Part shown: piece after piece, positions 1-14,005 of the stretch
How the letters are laid out: each line of letters begins with the position of its first letter
Numbering within the stretch: position 1 is the stretch's first letter
Origin: JBFWWW01 sp050245975
GTDB taxonomy: Bacteria; Pseudomonadota; Alphaproteobacteria; Rhizobiales; Hyphomicrobiaceae
Assembly (NCBI GenBank): GCA_050245975.1
Contig: JBFWWW010000047.1
Location: 1 to 22,280 of the forward strand
Length of the DNA: 22,280 bases
Reading direction: 5' to 3'
Made by a program: the position numbers and the translations under genes
The notes under the pieces: model-generated
The model's database searches: none
Seen by the model: the letters and a program-made list of their open reading frames with translations, nothing else
What the model was told of the DNA's origin: nothing

Positions 1-1137
<1,137 letters not shown>

Positions 1138-1230
1138 GGCGGCCCCCACGCAACCCAATCTAGGCCGGTGGTAGGATCGTACCGCACTTCGGCTGGAATG
1201 CGGCAGGAAATCAGCCCTTCGCCCGGGACG

Positions 1231-1239
1231 TGTGGATAA
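1231..1239 (-). promoter_or_regulatory. Perfect consensus DnaA box (TTATCCACA)
   Basis: The minus strand reads TTATCCACA, an exact match to the DnaA box consensus, in the space between greA and the S8 peptidase gene. No other box is nearby and there is no AT-rich unwinding region, so this is not an origin. It could be a DnaA-titrating or regulatory site, or chance. Confidence 0.35.
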
Positions 1240-1294
1240 GCGTGGCCCGGGCGGCACGGCCCGCGCAGCAGGCCGGCCCGTCCCGAGGCGCGGG

Positions 1295-1774
1295 CTATTT
1301 GTACTCGACCTTGAGGATCTCGTAGCTGCGCGCGCCCTTGGGCGTCACGACCTCGGCGCTGTCGCCCTTGGACTTGCTGATGAGCGCGCGCGCAATGGGG
1401 CTCGTGATCGAGATCTTGCCCTCGCGCACGGCCGCCTCGTGCTCGCCGACGATCCGGTACTTCACCTTCTCGCCCGAGTCCTCGTCCTCCAGCGTCACCG
1501 TGGCGCCGAACTTGATGGTGGTGCCCGACAGCTTCGTCGTGTCGATGACCTCGGCACGGGAAAGCTTGTCCTCAAGCTCGGCCATCTTCGCCTCGTTGAG
1601 GCCCTGGGCGTCCTTGGCGGCGTGGTACTCGGCATTCTCCGACAGGTCGCCGTGTGCGCGCGCCTCGGCGATCTGCTGGATGATGCGCGGGCGCACCTCG
1701 GACTTGAGGTGGTGCAGCTCGGTCTCGAGCATCTTGTACCCCTCGACAGTCATCGGCACCTTTTCAACGGCCAT
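1295..1774 (-). CDS. greA: Transcription elongation factor GreA
   Basis: GreA binds the secondary channel of RNA polymerase and stimulates cleavage of backtracked RNA so that stalled elongation complexes can resume. The product has 159 residues, the normal family length. Residues 1-77 form the N-terminal coiled coil, with the family signature GDLSENAEYHAAKD at its tip; D43 and E46 match the two acidic residues (D41, E44 of the E. coli protein) that act at the polymerase active site. The C-terminal half (about 83-158) is the FKBP-like domain, containing SPIARALISKSKGD. The ATG at 1774 has GGGAGACG just upstream as ribosome binding site. It lies downstream of carB in the same direction, but the carB terminator separates them, so it probably has its own promoter in 1775-1875. 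A GC-rich inverted repeat (1259-1266 with 1288-1295) follows the gene but lacks a U-tract. Confidence 0.97.
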   Translation of the reverse strand: MAVEKVPMTVEGYKMLETELHHLKSEVRPRIIQQIAEARAHGDLSENAEYHAAKDAQGLNEAKMAELEDKLSRAEVIDTTKLSGTTIKFGATVTLEDEDSGEKVKYRIVGEHEAAVREGKISITSPIARALISKSKGDSAEVVTPKGARSYEILKVEYK

Positions 1775-1875
1775 CGCTCGCGTCTCCCGGTCGGCGCGCT
1801 GACAACGCGCGAACCTTGAAATGGTCTCATCTTCAGTGCGCGGGGTTCGACCAGACCCAACGGAAGGTCCGACAG

Positions 1876-1915
1876 AAAAATGCCCTGGAGCACCGCTCGC
1901 GCGGTCACATCCAGG
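1876..1915 (-). terminator. Intrinsic terminator of carB
   Basis: On the minus strand, 12 nt past the carB stop, CCTGGA pairs with TCCAGG (1910-1915 with 1884-1889). An inner stem ACCGC/GCGGT closes a GCGA tetraloop. Five consecutive T residues follow (1880-1876). Stem, loop and T-tract make this a convincing rho-independent terminator that separates carB from greA. Confidence 0.7.
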
Positions 1916-1926
1916 ACCTCCTCCGG

Positions 1927-5220
<3,294 letters not shown>

Positions 5221-5301
5221 GAGGCCGCTTCTTATTGCAGTGCACCGCCGTTGGCTATAGCCGGCAGGCCGCAGGCGGTGAACAAGTGGCGGGCCATGAG
5301 T

Positions 5302-6000
5302 TCAGAAGGGTAGCGGTGCGACCTTGACCCTTGCGACCAACTGCTGGCTGCTCGCCGGTCCCAGCCGAACGATGCCAAATTTCACGTCCTCGCAGGCTTG
5401 GTTGCGCCTAGTCGACCACACGCCCTCGTCGAGGTCATATCGCGGGCGTTGCATAAAATCGACATAAGTCCCTGCAAACACGCCAATTTGCAGCATCGCG
5501 AGTTGTTCTAGTGATGCGTTAAGTCCCGCCTCTAAGCGCAGCCGCTCAATCAGCACCTTCCCGGATTTTGTGCTCGACCCATCAAAGTTGATGATCTCGG
5601 GGCAAAGGACCGGCAGGTAAGGATCAAGCACCTCGCAAAATTTGACGACCGCATCCAGCGCATCGGTTCCAATGTCCACGTCGTGATCGAGAGTGCACTC
5701 GTCGCAACCGCGTGTGACATCCAGCAATGCGCGCGCAGACCGAATAGGACGCAGCGCGATGCGCGCCAAGTCCATTTCGGATGGAGGCTCGGCCATCTCG
5801 GGGTCTTCATCCACGCGAAGGACGTCGGGAGTAACGCCCAGGACAGTAGCAATCTGCTGCGCCGTCTGAAGATCGATCGATTTTCCCGCTTCCGCGCGTT
5901 GGATGGTTCGGACGCTCACCTTGGCGCGGCCGGCGAGGTCTTCTTGGTTCATTGCGAGTTTGCGGCGAAGATCGACAAGAGTTTTCGAGTTGGGGTTCAC
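5302..6000 (-). CDS. XRE-family helix-turn-helix transcriptional regulator
   Basis: Residues 7-62 (numbered from the chosen start) form a typical XRE/Cro-CI helix-turn-helix: LVDLRRKLAMNQEDLAGRAK, then VSVRTIQRAEAGKSIDLQTA, then IATVLGVTP. The remaining 170 residues are not recognised and may sense a ligand or partner. I chose the GTG at 6000-5998 (VNPNSKTL), 232 residues, because AGAAGG lies 10 nt upstream and the HTH begins right after it. An ATG at 6063 in the same frame would add 21 residues (MARQPQAKTNWG...) and cannot be excluded. The gene and its upstream DNA to 6152 are visibly richer in A+T than the flanking chaN and carB, which suggests acquisition by transfer. It sits between chaN and carB in the same direction. 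Its target is unknown; regulation of the car genes is possible but nothing here proves it. Confidence 0.8.
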   Translation of the reverse strand: MNPNSKTLVDLRRKLAMNQEDLAGRAKVSVRTIQRAEAGKSIDLQTAQQIATVLGVTPDVLRVDEDPEMAEPPSEMDLARIALRPIRSARALLDVTRGCDECTLDHDVDIGTDALDAVVKFCEVLDPYLPVLCPEIINFDGSSTKSGKVLIERLRLEAGLNASLEQLAMLQIGVFAGTYVDFMQRPRYDLDEGVWSTRRNQACEDVKFGIVRLGPASSQQLVARVKVAPLPF

Positions 6001-6152
6001 GCTCAGACATCCTTCTGAAAAGTGATGCCCCCAGTTTGTCTTCGCTTGGGGCTGGCGGGCCACGCCAAATAAACGGCAGGAAGACGTAAAATACCCGACA
6101 GAAACCCGTCATTTTGCCGACCACTGCATTGCGGGCAACTCGGCAAATCGAC

Positions 6153-7253
6153 CTAGCCCTTGGGGCGGAAGGACTTTCGCATCTTCTCGCAGGGGTCGGG
6201 GCGATCATGGCGCGGGGTGAAGAGGACATAGTCGGCCGCCGGCTTGCCGGACGGGTCGCGCGGGACATAGGATTCGGGGTCGGTTTTGCCCTCCTCCACC
6301 TCCAGCAGCATGATCGAGACCGTCATGGCGCCCGAGCCCGCCGCAAAGCGCTGGCGGATGTACCAGGGCACGCCGCGGTCGGAGCGGACATGGCCGTTGC
6401 CGGCGATGAGAACGGCGCCGTCGGGGCCCGCCTCGGCGACGCTCTCGGCCAGGGACGCGTCGCGATAGCGCTGGGCGTCTGACATGCCACCGATGGCCGC
6501 GTCGGGCAGCAGGCCGCAGTGCGAGTCCCGGATCTCGGTCGCCAGAGCGCCGGAAAGCTCCGCCGATAGCGGCCGGTCGAGCCTGAGGCGCCTGAGCACG
6601 TCGCCGTCGGCCGCGGCGAGGCCGCGCCGCGCCACGTCGCGGATCGTTTCGCGCCGGGTGTCGCCGGCGAAGATGCCACGCCCCTGGGCGAGCGCGGTGC
6701 GCGCGATGGGCTCGTAGTTGGACCACACCGGCCAGGAGGTCTTCTCCCAGCCGATGGCGGGGCCGAGACCCGCGGCCACCTCCCCGGCGCGCCGCCGGCG
6801 CTCGGCGCCGGCGAGACGCTCGAGCTGCGCCTGCGGCTCGCGCAGGTAGTCGGCCAGCGCCTGCGCCTGATCGGCCGTCACCATCTCCATCACCACGCCC
6901 GGCGGCGACAGGCTGCCGGCGCTGCCCGACAGCAGCGCCATCAGCAGCGCCTGCGCGGCGTGATGCTCGGGATTGTCGTGCACCTCGCCGAGCAGCAGAT
7001 AGGTCTGCAGCGACCCGCCGCCGACGGCGGCCGCCGCATCGGGCTCGCGCCACAGCTCGCGCGGCACGAGTTTGCCATTGACGGCCTGATACATGCGGCC
7101 GACCAGCGGATGGCCGGGCGCGGCCGCCTGCCAGCGCGCGAACATCTGCTCGAAGGCGGCAACGGTGGATGCGCGCTCCTGCGCAGCCGAGGGCGCCGCA
7201 AGGCCGGCGGCGAGCGCCAGCGCCAGCAGCACGGCAAAGGCGGTTCGTCTCAT
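6153..7253 (-). CDS. ChaN-like haem-binding protein (DUF399 family)
   Basis: The product, 366 residues, has a Sec signal peptide (MRRTAFAVLLALALAAGLAA, likely cleaved after PSAA near residue 24) and no lipobox Cys, so it should be a soluble periplasmic protein. The conserved ChaN motif LLGEVHDNPEHH is at 87-98, and a second conserved motif GNGHVRSDRGVP lies near residue 300. In this family (Cofac_haem_bdg, ChaN of Campylobacter) the protein binds haem cofacially as a dimer and is linked to iron acquisition. Haem binding here is inferred from family membership. Its ATG overlaps the carA stop codon by 4 nt (ATGA), so translation is probably coupled to carA. No haem transport or TonB genes are in the window. 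The carA linkage may be no more than shared transcription. Confidence 0.85.
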   Translation of the reverse strand: MRRTAFAVLLALALAAGLAAPSAAQERASTVAAFEQMFARWQAAAPGHPLVGRMYQAVNGKLVPRELWREPDAAAAVGGGSLQTYLLLGEVHDNPEHHAAQALLMALLSGSAGSLSPPGVVMEMVTADQAQALADYLREPQAQLERLAGAERRRRAGEVAAGLGPAIGWEKTSWPVWSNYEPIARTALAQGRGIFAGDTRRETIRDVARRGLAAADGDVLRRLRLDRPLSAELSGALATEIRDSHCGLLPDAAIGGMSDAQRYRDASLAESVAEAGPDGAVLIAGNGHVRSDRGVPWYIRQRFAAGSGAMTVSIMLLEVEEGKTDPESYVPRDPSGKPAADYVLFTPRHDRPDPCEKMRKSFRPKG

Positions 7254-8476
7254 CGCTCGGGCTTCGGCGGCTGTCCCTTGCGGGCGCGCATCAGGTTGGT
7301 GAAGCGGACGAAGAGATAGTGGCTGTCCTCCGGGCCGGGCGAGGCCTCCGGATGGTACTGCACGGAGAACACCGGCCGGTCCGTGAGGCGCAGGCCGGCG
7401 TTCGACTTGTCGAACAGCGACACGTGCGTCTCCTCCACGCCCTTGGGCAGCGTCGCGCCGTCGACCGTGAAGCCGTGGTTCATGGACGTGATCTCCACCT
7501 TGCCGGTGGTGTGGTCCTTGACCGGGTGATTGGCGCCGTGATGGCCCTGGTGCATCTTGCGCGTGCGTGCGCCCAGCGCCAGGCCGAGCATCTGGTGGCC
7601 GAGGCAGATGCCGAACACGGGCAGCCCGGAGTCGACGAGCTTGCGGATCTCGGGCACCGCATAGGCGCCGGTGGCGGCCGGATCGCCCGGGCCGTTGGAG
7701 AGGAAGATGCCGTCCGGCTTGCGCGCCAGGATGTCCTCGGCCGACGTCGTCGCCGGAACGATGGTGACGGCGCAGCCCTCGGTGGCGAGGCAGCGCAGGA
7801 TGTTGCGCTTGAGGCCGTAGTCGATGGCGACGACGTTGAACTGGGGCTTGTCCTGGCGGCCGTAGCCCTCGCCCCAGCGCCAGCGCGTCTCGTCCCAGGT
7901 GGTCGTCTGCCCGACGGTCACCTCGGGCACGAGGTCCATGCCGTCGAGGCCGGGCCAGGCGGCGGCCTCACGCTTCAGGGCCGCGGGGTCGAACTTGCCG
8001 TCGGGCGCGTGCGCGATGACGCCGTTCGGCATGCCGTTGGCGCGGATGCGGGCGGTGAGCGCGCGCGTGTCGACGCCGCAGATGGCGATGATGCCGCGCG
8101 TCTTGAGCCAGGCGTCGAGACGCTCGGCGGCGCGGTAGTTGGACGCCTCGCTCACGTCGGCGCGCAGCACGCAGCCGCGCACGCCGGAGCGCATGGCGAG
8201 GTTGGAGGTCTCGGTGTCCTCCGGATTGGTGCCGACGTTGCCGATGTGGGGAAAGGTGAAGGTGATGATCTGGCCGGCATAGGAGGGATCGGTGAGGATC
8301 TCCTGGTAGCCGGTGATGGCGGTGTTGAAGCACACCTCGCCCACCGCCGAGCCGACGGCCCCCAGGCCGCGGCCCTCGATGACCGTCCCGTCGGCGAGAA
8401 CGAGGCGGCCCGTGAGCGGCGTCTCGCCCCAGGGCCTCGGCTGCGGAGACGTGGTGTCCGTCGCGTTGGTCGACAT
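7250..8476 (-). CDS. carA: Carbamoyl-phosphate synthase small (glutaminase) subunit
   Basis: CarA hydrolyses glutamine and passes ammonia to CarB. I start it at the ATG 8476-8474 (MSTNATDTTSPQPRPWG), giving 408 residues, because GAGG lies just upstream and the family core (RLVLADGTVIEGRGLGA) begins near residue 24. An in-frame extension to 8638 would be unusual and would cross the promoter. The N-terminal CPSase_sm_chain domain covers about 22-155. The class I glutamine amidotransferase domain covers about 212-400, with nucleophile C291 in GICLGHQMLG and H375/E377 in QYHPEASPG. FLSNGPGDP (258-266) is also conserved. The gene diverges from the GatB/YqeY gene and has a good sigma-70 promoter at 8540-8568. 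Its stop overlaps the chaN start. Confidence 0.97.
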   Translation of the reverse strand: MSTNATDTTSPQPRPWGETPLTGRLVLADGTVIEGRGLGAVGSAVGEVCFNTAITGYQEILTDPSYAGQIITFTFPHIGNVGTNPEDTETSNLAMRSGVRGCVLRADVSEASNYRAAERLDAWLKTRGIIAICGVDTRALTARIRANGMPNGVIAHAPDGKFDPAALKREAAAWPGLDGMDLVPEVTVGQTTTWDETRWRWGEGYGRQDKPQFNVVAIDYGLKRNILRCLATEGCAVTIVPATTSAEDILARKPDGIFLSNGPGDPAATGAYAVPEIRKLVDSGLPVFGICLGHQMLGLALGARTRKMHQGHHGANHPVKDHTTGKVEITSMNHGFTVDGATLPKGVEETHVSLFDKSNAGLRLTDRPVFSVQYHPEASPGPEDSHYLFVRFTNLMRARKGQPPKPER

Positions 8477-8539
8477 GTCAGGATCCTCATCGGCGGGCCA
8501 TCGGCAGAAGGGAACCGGCCGCGCCGCCGCTGAGCCCCT

Positions 8540-8568
8540 GCCATAGAAGACTGGAGGCTCCAGGTCAA
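8540..8568 (-). promoter_or_regulatory. Probable sigma-70 promoter of carA with internal palindrome
   Basis: The minus strand reads TTGACC, 17 nt, TATGGC: a near-consensus -35 and a plausible -10 at ideal spacing, 64 nt before the carA ATG. The spacer contains a perfect 11-bp palindrome, TGGAGCCTCCA, which could be an operator. The match is by eye only. Confidence 0.55.
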
Positions 8569-8660
8569 ACGGCCCGGACCGCGCCGGCGGCGATGGCGGC
8601 CTTGTGTCGCCGCAGCCGGCAACGTACATGACGGTCATTCCTCACCCAACGGAGCCCGAC

Positions 8661-9128
8661 ATGCGCGAGCGGCTGATGCAGGCCACCAAGGACGCGATGA
8701 AGAGCCAGGACAAGGCGCGCCTTTCCGCGCTGCGGCTCATCTCGGCGGCGATCAAGGACCGCGACATCGCCGCCCGGGTCGACGAGAAGGGCCAGTCGAC
8801 GGGCCGCGACAAGGCGACCGATCCCGAGCTGCTGGCCCTGCTGCAGAAGATGATCAAGCAGCGGCGCGATTCGATCACCGCCTACGACCAGGCGGGGCGC
8901 AAGGAGCTGGCCGACCAGGAGCGCGCCGAGATCGGCGTCATCGAAGAGTTCCTGCCCAAGCAGATGGGCGAGGCCGAGATGGCCGCCGCCGTCGCTGCCG
9001 CCGTGAAGGAGGTGGGCGCCACCAGCGTCAAGGACATGGGCAAGGTGATGGGCGCGCTCAAGGCGCGCTACACGGGCCAGATGGACTTCGGCAAGGCCGG
9101 CGCGCTGGTGAAGGCCCAGCTCTCCTAG
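8661..9128 (+). CDS. GatB/YqeY domain-containing protein
   Basis: The start is taken as the ATG at 8661 (MRERLMQATKDAMKSQDK), with GGAG 8 nt upstream, giving 155 residues, the usual length of this family; an in-frame ATG at 8604 would add 19 unconserved residues. Characteristic segments are KDAMKSQDKARLSALRLI near the N-terminus, LLQKMIKQRRDSI, and EEFLPKQMGEAEM, with a small helical C-terminal domain ending in GKAGALVKAQLS. The fold resembles the tail domain of the GatB subunit of tRNA amidotransferase, and a role in tRNA amidation or translation has been suggested, but the function is not established. It lies directly upstream of dnaG and rpoD, a common order in alphaproteobacteria. The protein is probably cytoplasmic. 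Confidence 0.92.
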   Translation: MRERLMQATKDAMKSQDKARLSALRLISAAIKDRDIAARVDEKGQSTGRDKATDPELLALLQKMIKQRRDSITAYDQAGRKELADQERAEIGVIEEFLPKQMGEAEMAAAVAAAVKEVGATSVKDMGKVMGALKARYTGQMDFGKAGALVKAQLS

Positions 9129-9130
9129 TT

Positions 9131-9198
9131 CCGTCACGGGCGAGCGCGTGCCTTCGGTCCCTGGGTCCCGGCTCTCGCTGCGCTCGGCCGGGATGACA
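9131..9198. repeat. Truncated REP-like element (right half)
   Basis: The DNA just after the YqeY stop closely resembles the interior and right half of the element at 14679-14788: a shared GTCAC(A/G)GGCGAGCGCG segment, then CTGGGTCCC, an imperfect stem-loop around CTCTCGCTGCGCTC, and the terminal GGGATGACA. The left half (TGTCATCCCGG...) is missing. Confidence 0.7.
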
Positions 9199-9239
9199 AT
9201 GGAGGGCGGCGGCGAGATGACAAAGGAGGGCGGCGGCGG
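9192..9239. repeat. Two tandem 24-bp units at the end of a REP-like element
   Basis: GATGACAATGGAGGGCGGCG (start of unit 1, 9192-9215) is followed by a near-identical unit at 9216-9239; a third, degenerate start (GACGACAAGAG) follows at 9240. Each begins with the ATGACA end of the neighbouring REP-like element, so the element's right end appears to be iterated. Confidence 0.75.
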
Positions 9240-9264
9240 GACGACAAGAGAGAACTGCCTCACC

Positions 9265-9361
9265 TGTCATCCCGGAGGCCGCGCAGCGGCCATCCGGGAC
9301 CCAGAGTCCCGAGCAAGGCCGGGCCTTTGGTCCCTGGGTCCCCGCTTTGGCGGGGATGACA
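9265..9361. repeat. REP-like palindromic element, complete copy 1
   Basis: The element is bounded by TGTCATCCC at 9265 and GGGATGACA ending at 9361. The left stem-loop is centred on GGCCGCGCAGCGGCC, and the right one on CCCCGCTTTGGCGGGG. Positions 9263-9304 match 14677-14718 over 42 nt without a mismatch. It fills the DNA between the YqeY gene and dnaG. The rest of this 400-bp gene-free stretch (9362-9528) holds a DnaA-box-like TGTGGAAAA at 9407-9415, a short hairpin (GGGTGGC/GCCACCC, 9417-9434) and presumably the dnaG promoter, which I cannot place firmly. Confidence 0.8.
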
Positions 9362-9528
9362 GTGGGGAGGGCGCGCGATCGTGCTCCATCGGTCTGCCGG
9401 TGGGGCTGTGGAAAACGGGTGGCGTTGGCCACCCCGGCGCGGGCCAGCGCGACGCAGGGTGCGAATCGCATATTGAGTCCTTCGCGTGCCGGCGCGATTC
9501 GGCCCGGCCCCAGCGATGTGACAGGCAA

Positions 9529-11493
9529 ATGCGCTTTCCGCCTTCGCTCATGGACGAGATCCGCGCCCGGCTGCCGGTCAGCCAGGTGGTCGGCCGCCGC
9601 GTGGCGCTGAAGCGGGCGGGCCGCGAGATGCGGGGGCTGTCGCCCTTCAAGCAGGAAAAGACGCCGTCGTTCTTCGTCAACGACCGCAAGGGCTCGTGGT
9701 TCGACTTCTCCTCGGGCCAGAACGGCGACATCTTCAAGTTCCTGATGCTGACGGAGGGCCTGTCGTTCCCCGAGGCGGTGGAGCGGCTCGCCGGCGAGGC
9801 GGGCGTGAGCCTGCCCAAGCAAACCGCGCACGACGAGCAGCGCGAGGACGAGCGCACGCGGCTGGCGGCGCTGTGCGAAGCCTCGGCGCGCTTTTTCGAG
9901 GCGCGGCTCGCCGCACCCGAGGGCACGGAGGCGCGGCGCTATCTGGAGCGGCGCGGGCTCGCGCACGAGACGATCCGCAAGTTCCGCATCGGCTATGCGC
10001 CGGGCGGGCGGTCGATCCTCAAGGAGCATCTCGCCGCGCAGGGCTTCACGGCCGCGGAGATGGCCGCCTCCGGCATGCTGATCGCCGGCGAGGACATTCC
10101 CGTCTCCTACGACCGCTTCCGCAACCGCGTCATGTTCCCCATCTCCGACCTGCGCGACCGCATCATCGCCTTCGGCGGCCGGGCGCTGGAGGCCGACGCG
10201 CAGGCGAAGTACCTCAACTCGCCCGAGACACCGCTCTTCCACAAGGGCTCGGTGCTGTTCAACGCCGCGCGCGCGCGGCAGGCCGCGCACGACAGCCGCC
10301 GCGTCATCGCCGTCGAGGGCTACATGGACGTGGTGGCGCTCGTGCAGGCGGGGTTCGCCGACGCGGTGGCGCCGCTCGGCACGGCGCTGACGGAGGACCA
10401 GCTGCGCATCCTCTGGCGCATGGCGCCGGAGCCGGTGCTCTGCTTCGACGGCGACAGCGCGGGGCGCAAGGCGGCCTTCCGGGCGGTGGAAACCGCCCTG
10501 CCCCATCTCAAGCCCGGGGCGAGCCTGATGTTCGCGTTCCTCCCCGACGGGTTCGATCCCGACGATCTGGTGCGCCGGCAGGGCGCGGAGGCCATGTCGG
10601 CGGTGCTCGCCAAGGCGCGGCCGCTGGCCGACGTCCTGTTCGAGCGCGAATGGGGATCGGGCGACTGGTCGACGCCGGAGCGCAGGGCCCGCCTCGAGCA
10701 GCAGCTCTTCGCGCTGATCGCGCGCATCGGCGACACGTCCGTGCGCGGCCACTACGACCGCGAGGTCCGCGAACGGCTGGCCAGGGCCTGGGGCGACGCC
10801 CATGCGCCCTGGCGCGGCGGCGCGCGCCGCCCGCAGCAGGCCGGGCATGGGGGCCAGGCCGGCGGCTGGGGCAGCGGCAGAGCACAGGGCGGGCGGCCCG
10901 GGTTCCGGGCGGGCGCGCCGCGCGGCGGCGCCGGAGGCCGGCCGCGGGCCTTCGAGCGGGCCATGCCCGGCGCCGGGGCCAGCGCCAGCCTGAAGCAGAG
11001 CCGGCTCGTGACGGGGGACGCCGGACAGCCGCCCTATCGCGAGGCGCTGCTTGCAAAAACCCTGCTCAACCACCCGTGGTTGCTGGAGGACTGCTGCGAG
11101 GAGGTGGCGGGCCTGACGTTCACGTCCCGGCCACTGGGCCTGTTGCGCGATCGCCTTCTCGAGTTGCAGAGCGAGCAGACACCCCTTGACACGGGGGAAA
11201 TCCGCGCCCAATTGAGCAAGTTAGGCCTTGACAGCATCATGGCCCTTGTCGAGAGGGCCATCACACACAAGAGCGACCGGTTTTCCGAACCTGACGCCCC
11301 AAGGGCGGATGTGGAGATTGGCTGGCGGCATACCGCCTCACTTCACGCAACGCAGGTTGGCTGGAAACGTGCGCTCGACGCGGCGACGCTGGAGTTCCAG
11401 AACGATCCGAGCGAGGACCTGCTCGCGCGGATCGAGGAAATCAAGCGCGTCATGGCCGAGGGACTTGAGACGGAGGGCTCCGGTGATCGCTGA
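9529..11493 (+). CDS. dnaG: DNA primase (zinc-ligand-free N-terminal domain)
   Basis: DnaG makes the RNA primers for replication and works with the DnaB helicase. The start is set at the ATG 9529 (MRFPPSLMDEIRARLPVSQV), where homology begins; the frame is open upstream to 9148 but that DNA is REP-like repeat. The product has 654 residues. The N-terminal CHC2-type domain (about 1-100) lacks all four zinc ligands: S38 and K41 in GLSPFKQEKTPSF, D59 and S62 in WFDFSSGQNGD. The catalytic core has the TOPRIM acid residues E263 (VIAVEGYMD), D307 and D309 (CFDGDSAG), all present. A Gly/Arg/Ala-rich linker occupies about 424-485, followed by the weakly conserved DnaB-interacting C-terminal domain. rpoD follows 63 nt downstream, the usual primase-sigma operon order. 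Confidence 0.96.
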   Translation: MRFPPSLMDEIRARLPVSQVVGRRVALKRAGREMRGLSPFKQEKTPSFFVNDRKGSWFDFSSGQNGDIFKFLMLTEGLSFPEAVERLAGEAGVSLPKQTAHDEQREDERTRLAALCEASARFFEARLAAPEGTEARRYLERRGLAHETIRKFRIGYAPGGRSILKEHLAAQGFTAAEMAASGMLIAGEDIPVSYDRFRNRVMFPISDLRDRIIAFGGRALEADAQAKYLNSPETPLFHKGSVLFNAARARQAAHDSRRVIAVEGYMDVVALVQAGFADAVAPLGTALTEDQLRILWRMAPEPVLCFDGDSAGRKAAFRAVETALPHLKPGASLMFAFLPDGFDPDDLVRRQGAEAMSAVLAKARPLADVLFEREWGSGDWSTPERRARLEQQLFALIARIGDTSVRGHYDREVRERLARAWGDAHAPWRGGARRPQQAGHGGQAGGWGSGRAQGGRPGFRAGAPRGGAGGRPRAFERAMPGAGASASLKQSRLVTGDAGQPPYREALLAKTLLNHPWLLEDCCEEVAGLTFTSRPLGLLRDRLLELQSEQTPLDTGEIRAQLSKLGLDSIMALVERAITHKSDRFSEPDAPRADVEIGWRHTASLHATQVGWKRALDAATLEFQNDPSEDLLARIEEIKRVMAEGLETEGSGDR

Positions 11494-11556
11494 CACGGGA
11501 ACCCGCCGTCATTGGCGCAACGTCCTTAGAGACCCAGTGAGAGGCCGCGACATCCC

Positions 11557-13749
<2,193 letters not shown>

Positions 13750-13753
13750 GCAG

Positions 13754-14005
13754 CTAGGCGGCCCGCCTGTGCTGCATGCCTGCGCCCGTTGCGGCCAACT
13801 TGGCCAATCGAGCGCAGAGCTCGATCGGCGCGGGAAGAAGGCGCGGATTTGTGACCAGGTGCGCTTCTGCGCGTTCCCAGTCCTCGGCGGTGTTGTACTC
13901 ATAAAACGAGAAAGAACACTCCGGCACCGCGATGATCGTTGCAGTGCGAGTAGTGAGATCGACTGCGAAGTCGGCAATCGTGAGGTCGCGCAATTTTGGC
14001 TCCAA
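13754..14005 (-). CDS. Small hypothetical protein (TTG start)
   Basis: An 83-residue frame converges on rpoD, with only 4 nt between the stop codons. It has no ATG or GTG. The longest start is TTG at 14005-14003 (EPKLRDLTIADFAVDL); a second TTG at 13993-13991 has a better ribosome binding site (GGAG, 6 nt spacing). The sequence has a mixed hydrophobic/polar composition and includes FSFYEYNTAEDWERAEAHLV and PAPIELCARLAKLA, without signal or membrane segment. I do not recognise a family. The DNA around it (13840-14045) is richer in A+T than its neighbours, as for the XRE gene, which may mean acquired DNA. It could also be a chance frame. Confidence 0.45.
   Translation of the reverse strand: MEPKLRDLTIADFAVDLTTRTATIIAVPECSFSFYEYNTAEDWERAEAHLVTNPRLLPAPIELCARLAKLAATGAGMQHRRAA

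Noticed and set aside
1225..1245. Replication origin near the DnaA box
   Set aside because: Only one box, no AT-rich unwinding region, and no dnaA, dnaN or hemE-type neighbours.
1259..1295. Terminator of greA
   Set aside because: GCCCGCGC/GCGCGGGC can pair, but the loop is 21 nt and no U-tract follows.
5255..5285. Promoter of carB (TTGTTC ... CTATAG on the minus strand)
   Set aside because: The spacing is 19 nt for CTATAG or 17 nt for the poorer GGCTAT; the match is too weak to list as a feature, though a carB promoter in this gap is likely.
9148..9528. N-terminal extension of DnaG by 127 residues
   Set aside because: The DNA is REP-like repeat and intergenic; homology to primases begins at the ATG 9529.
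9058..11211. A 717-codon minus-strand frame over dnaG
   Set aside because: Shadow of dnaG; no recognisable domain and it runs through the REP-like repeats.
13751..13764. Terminator shared by rpoD and the convergent small ORF (AGGCGGCCCGCCT)
   Set aside because: Short stem with a tiny loop and no T-run on either side.
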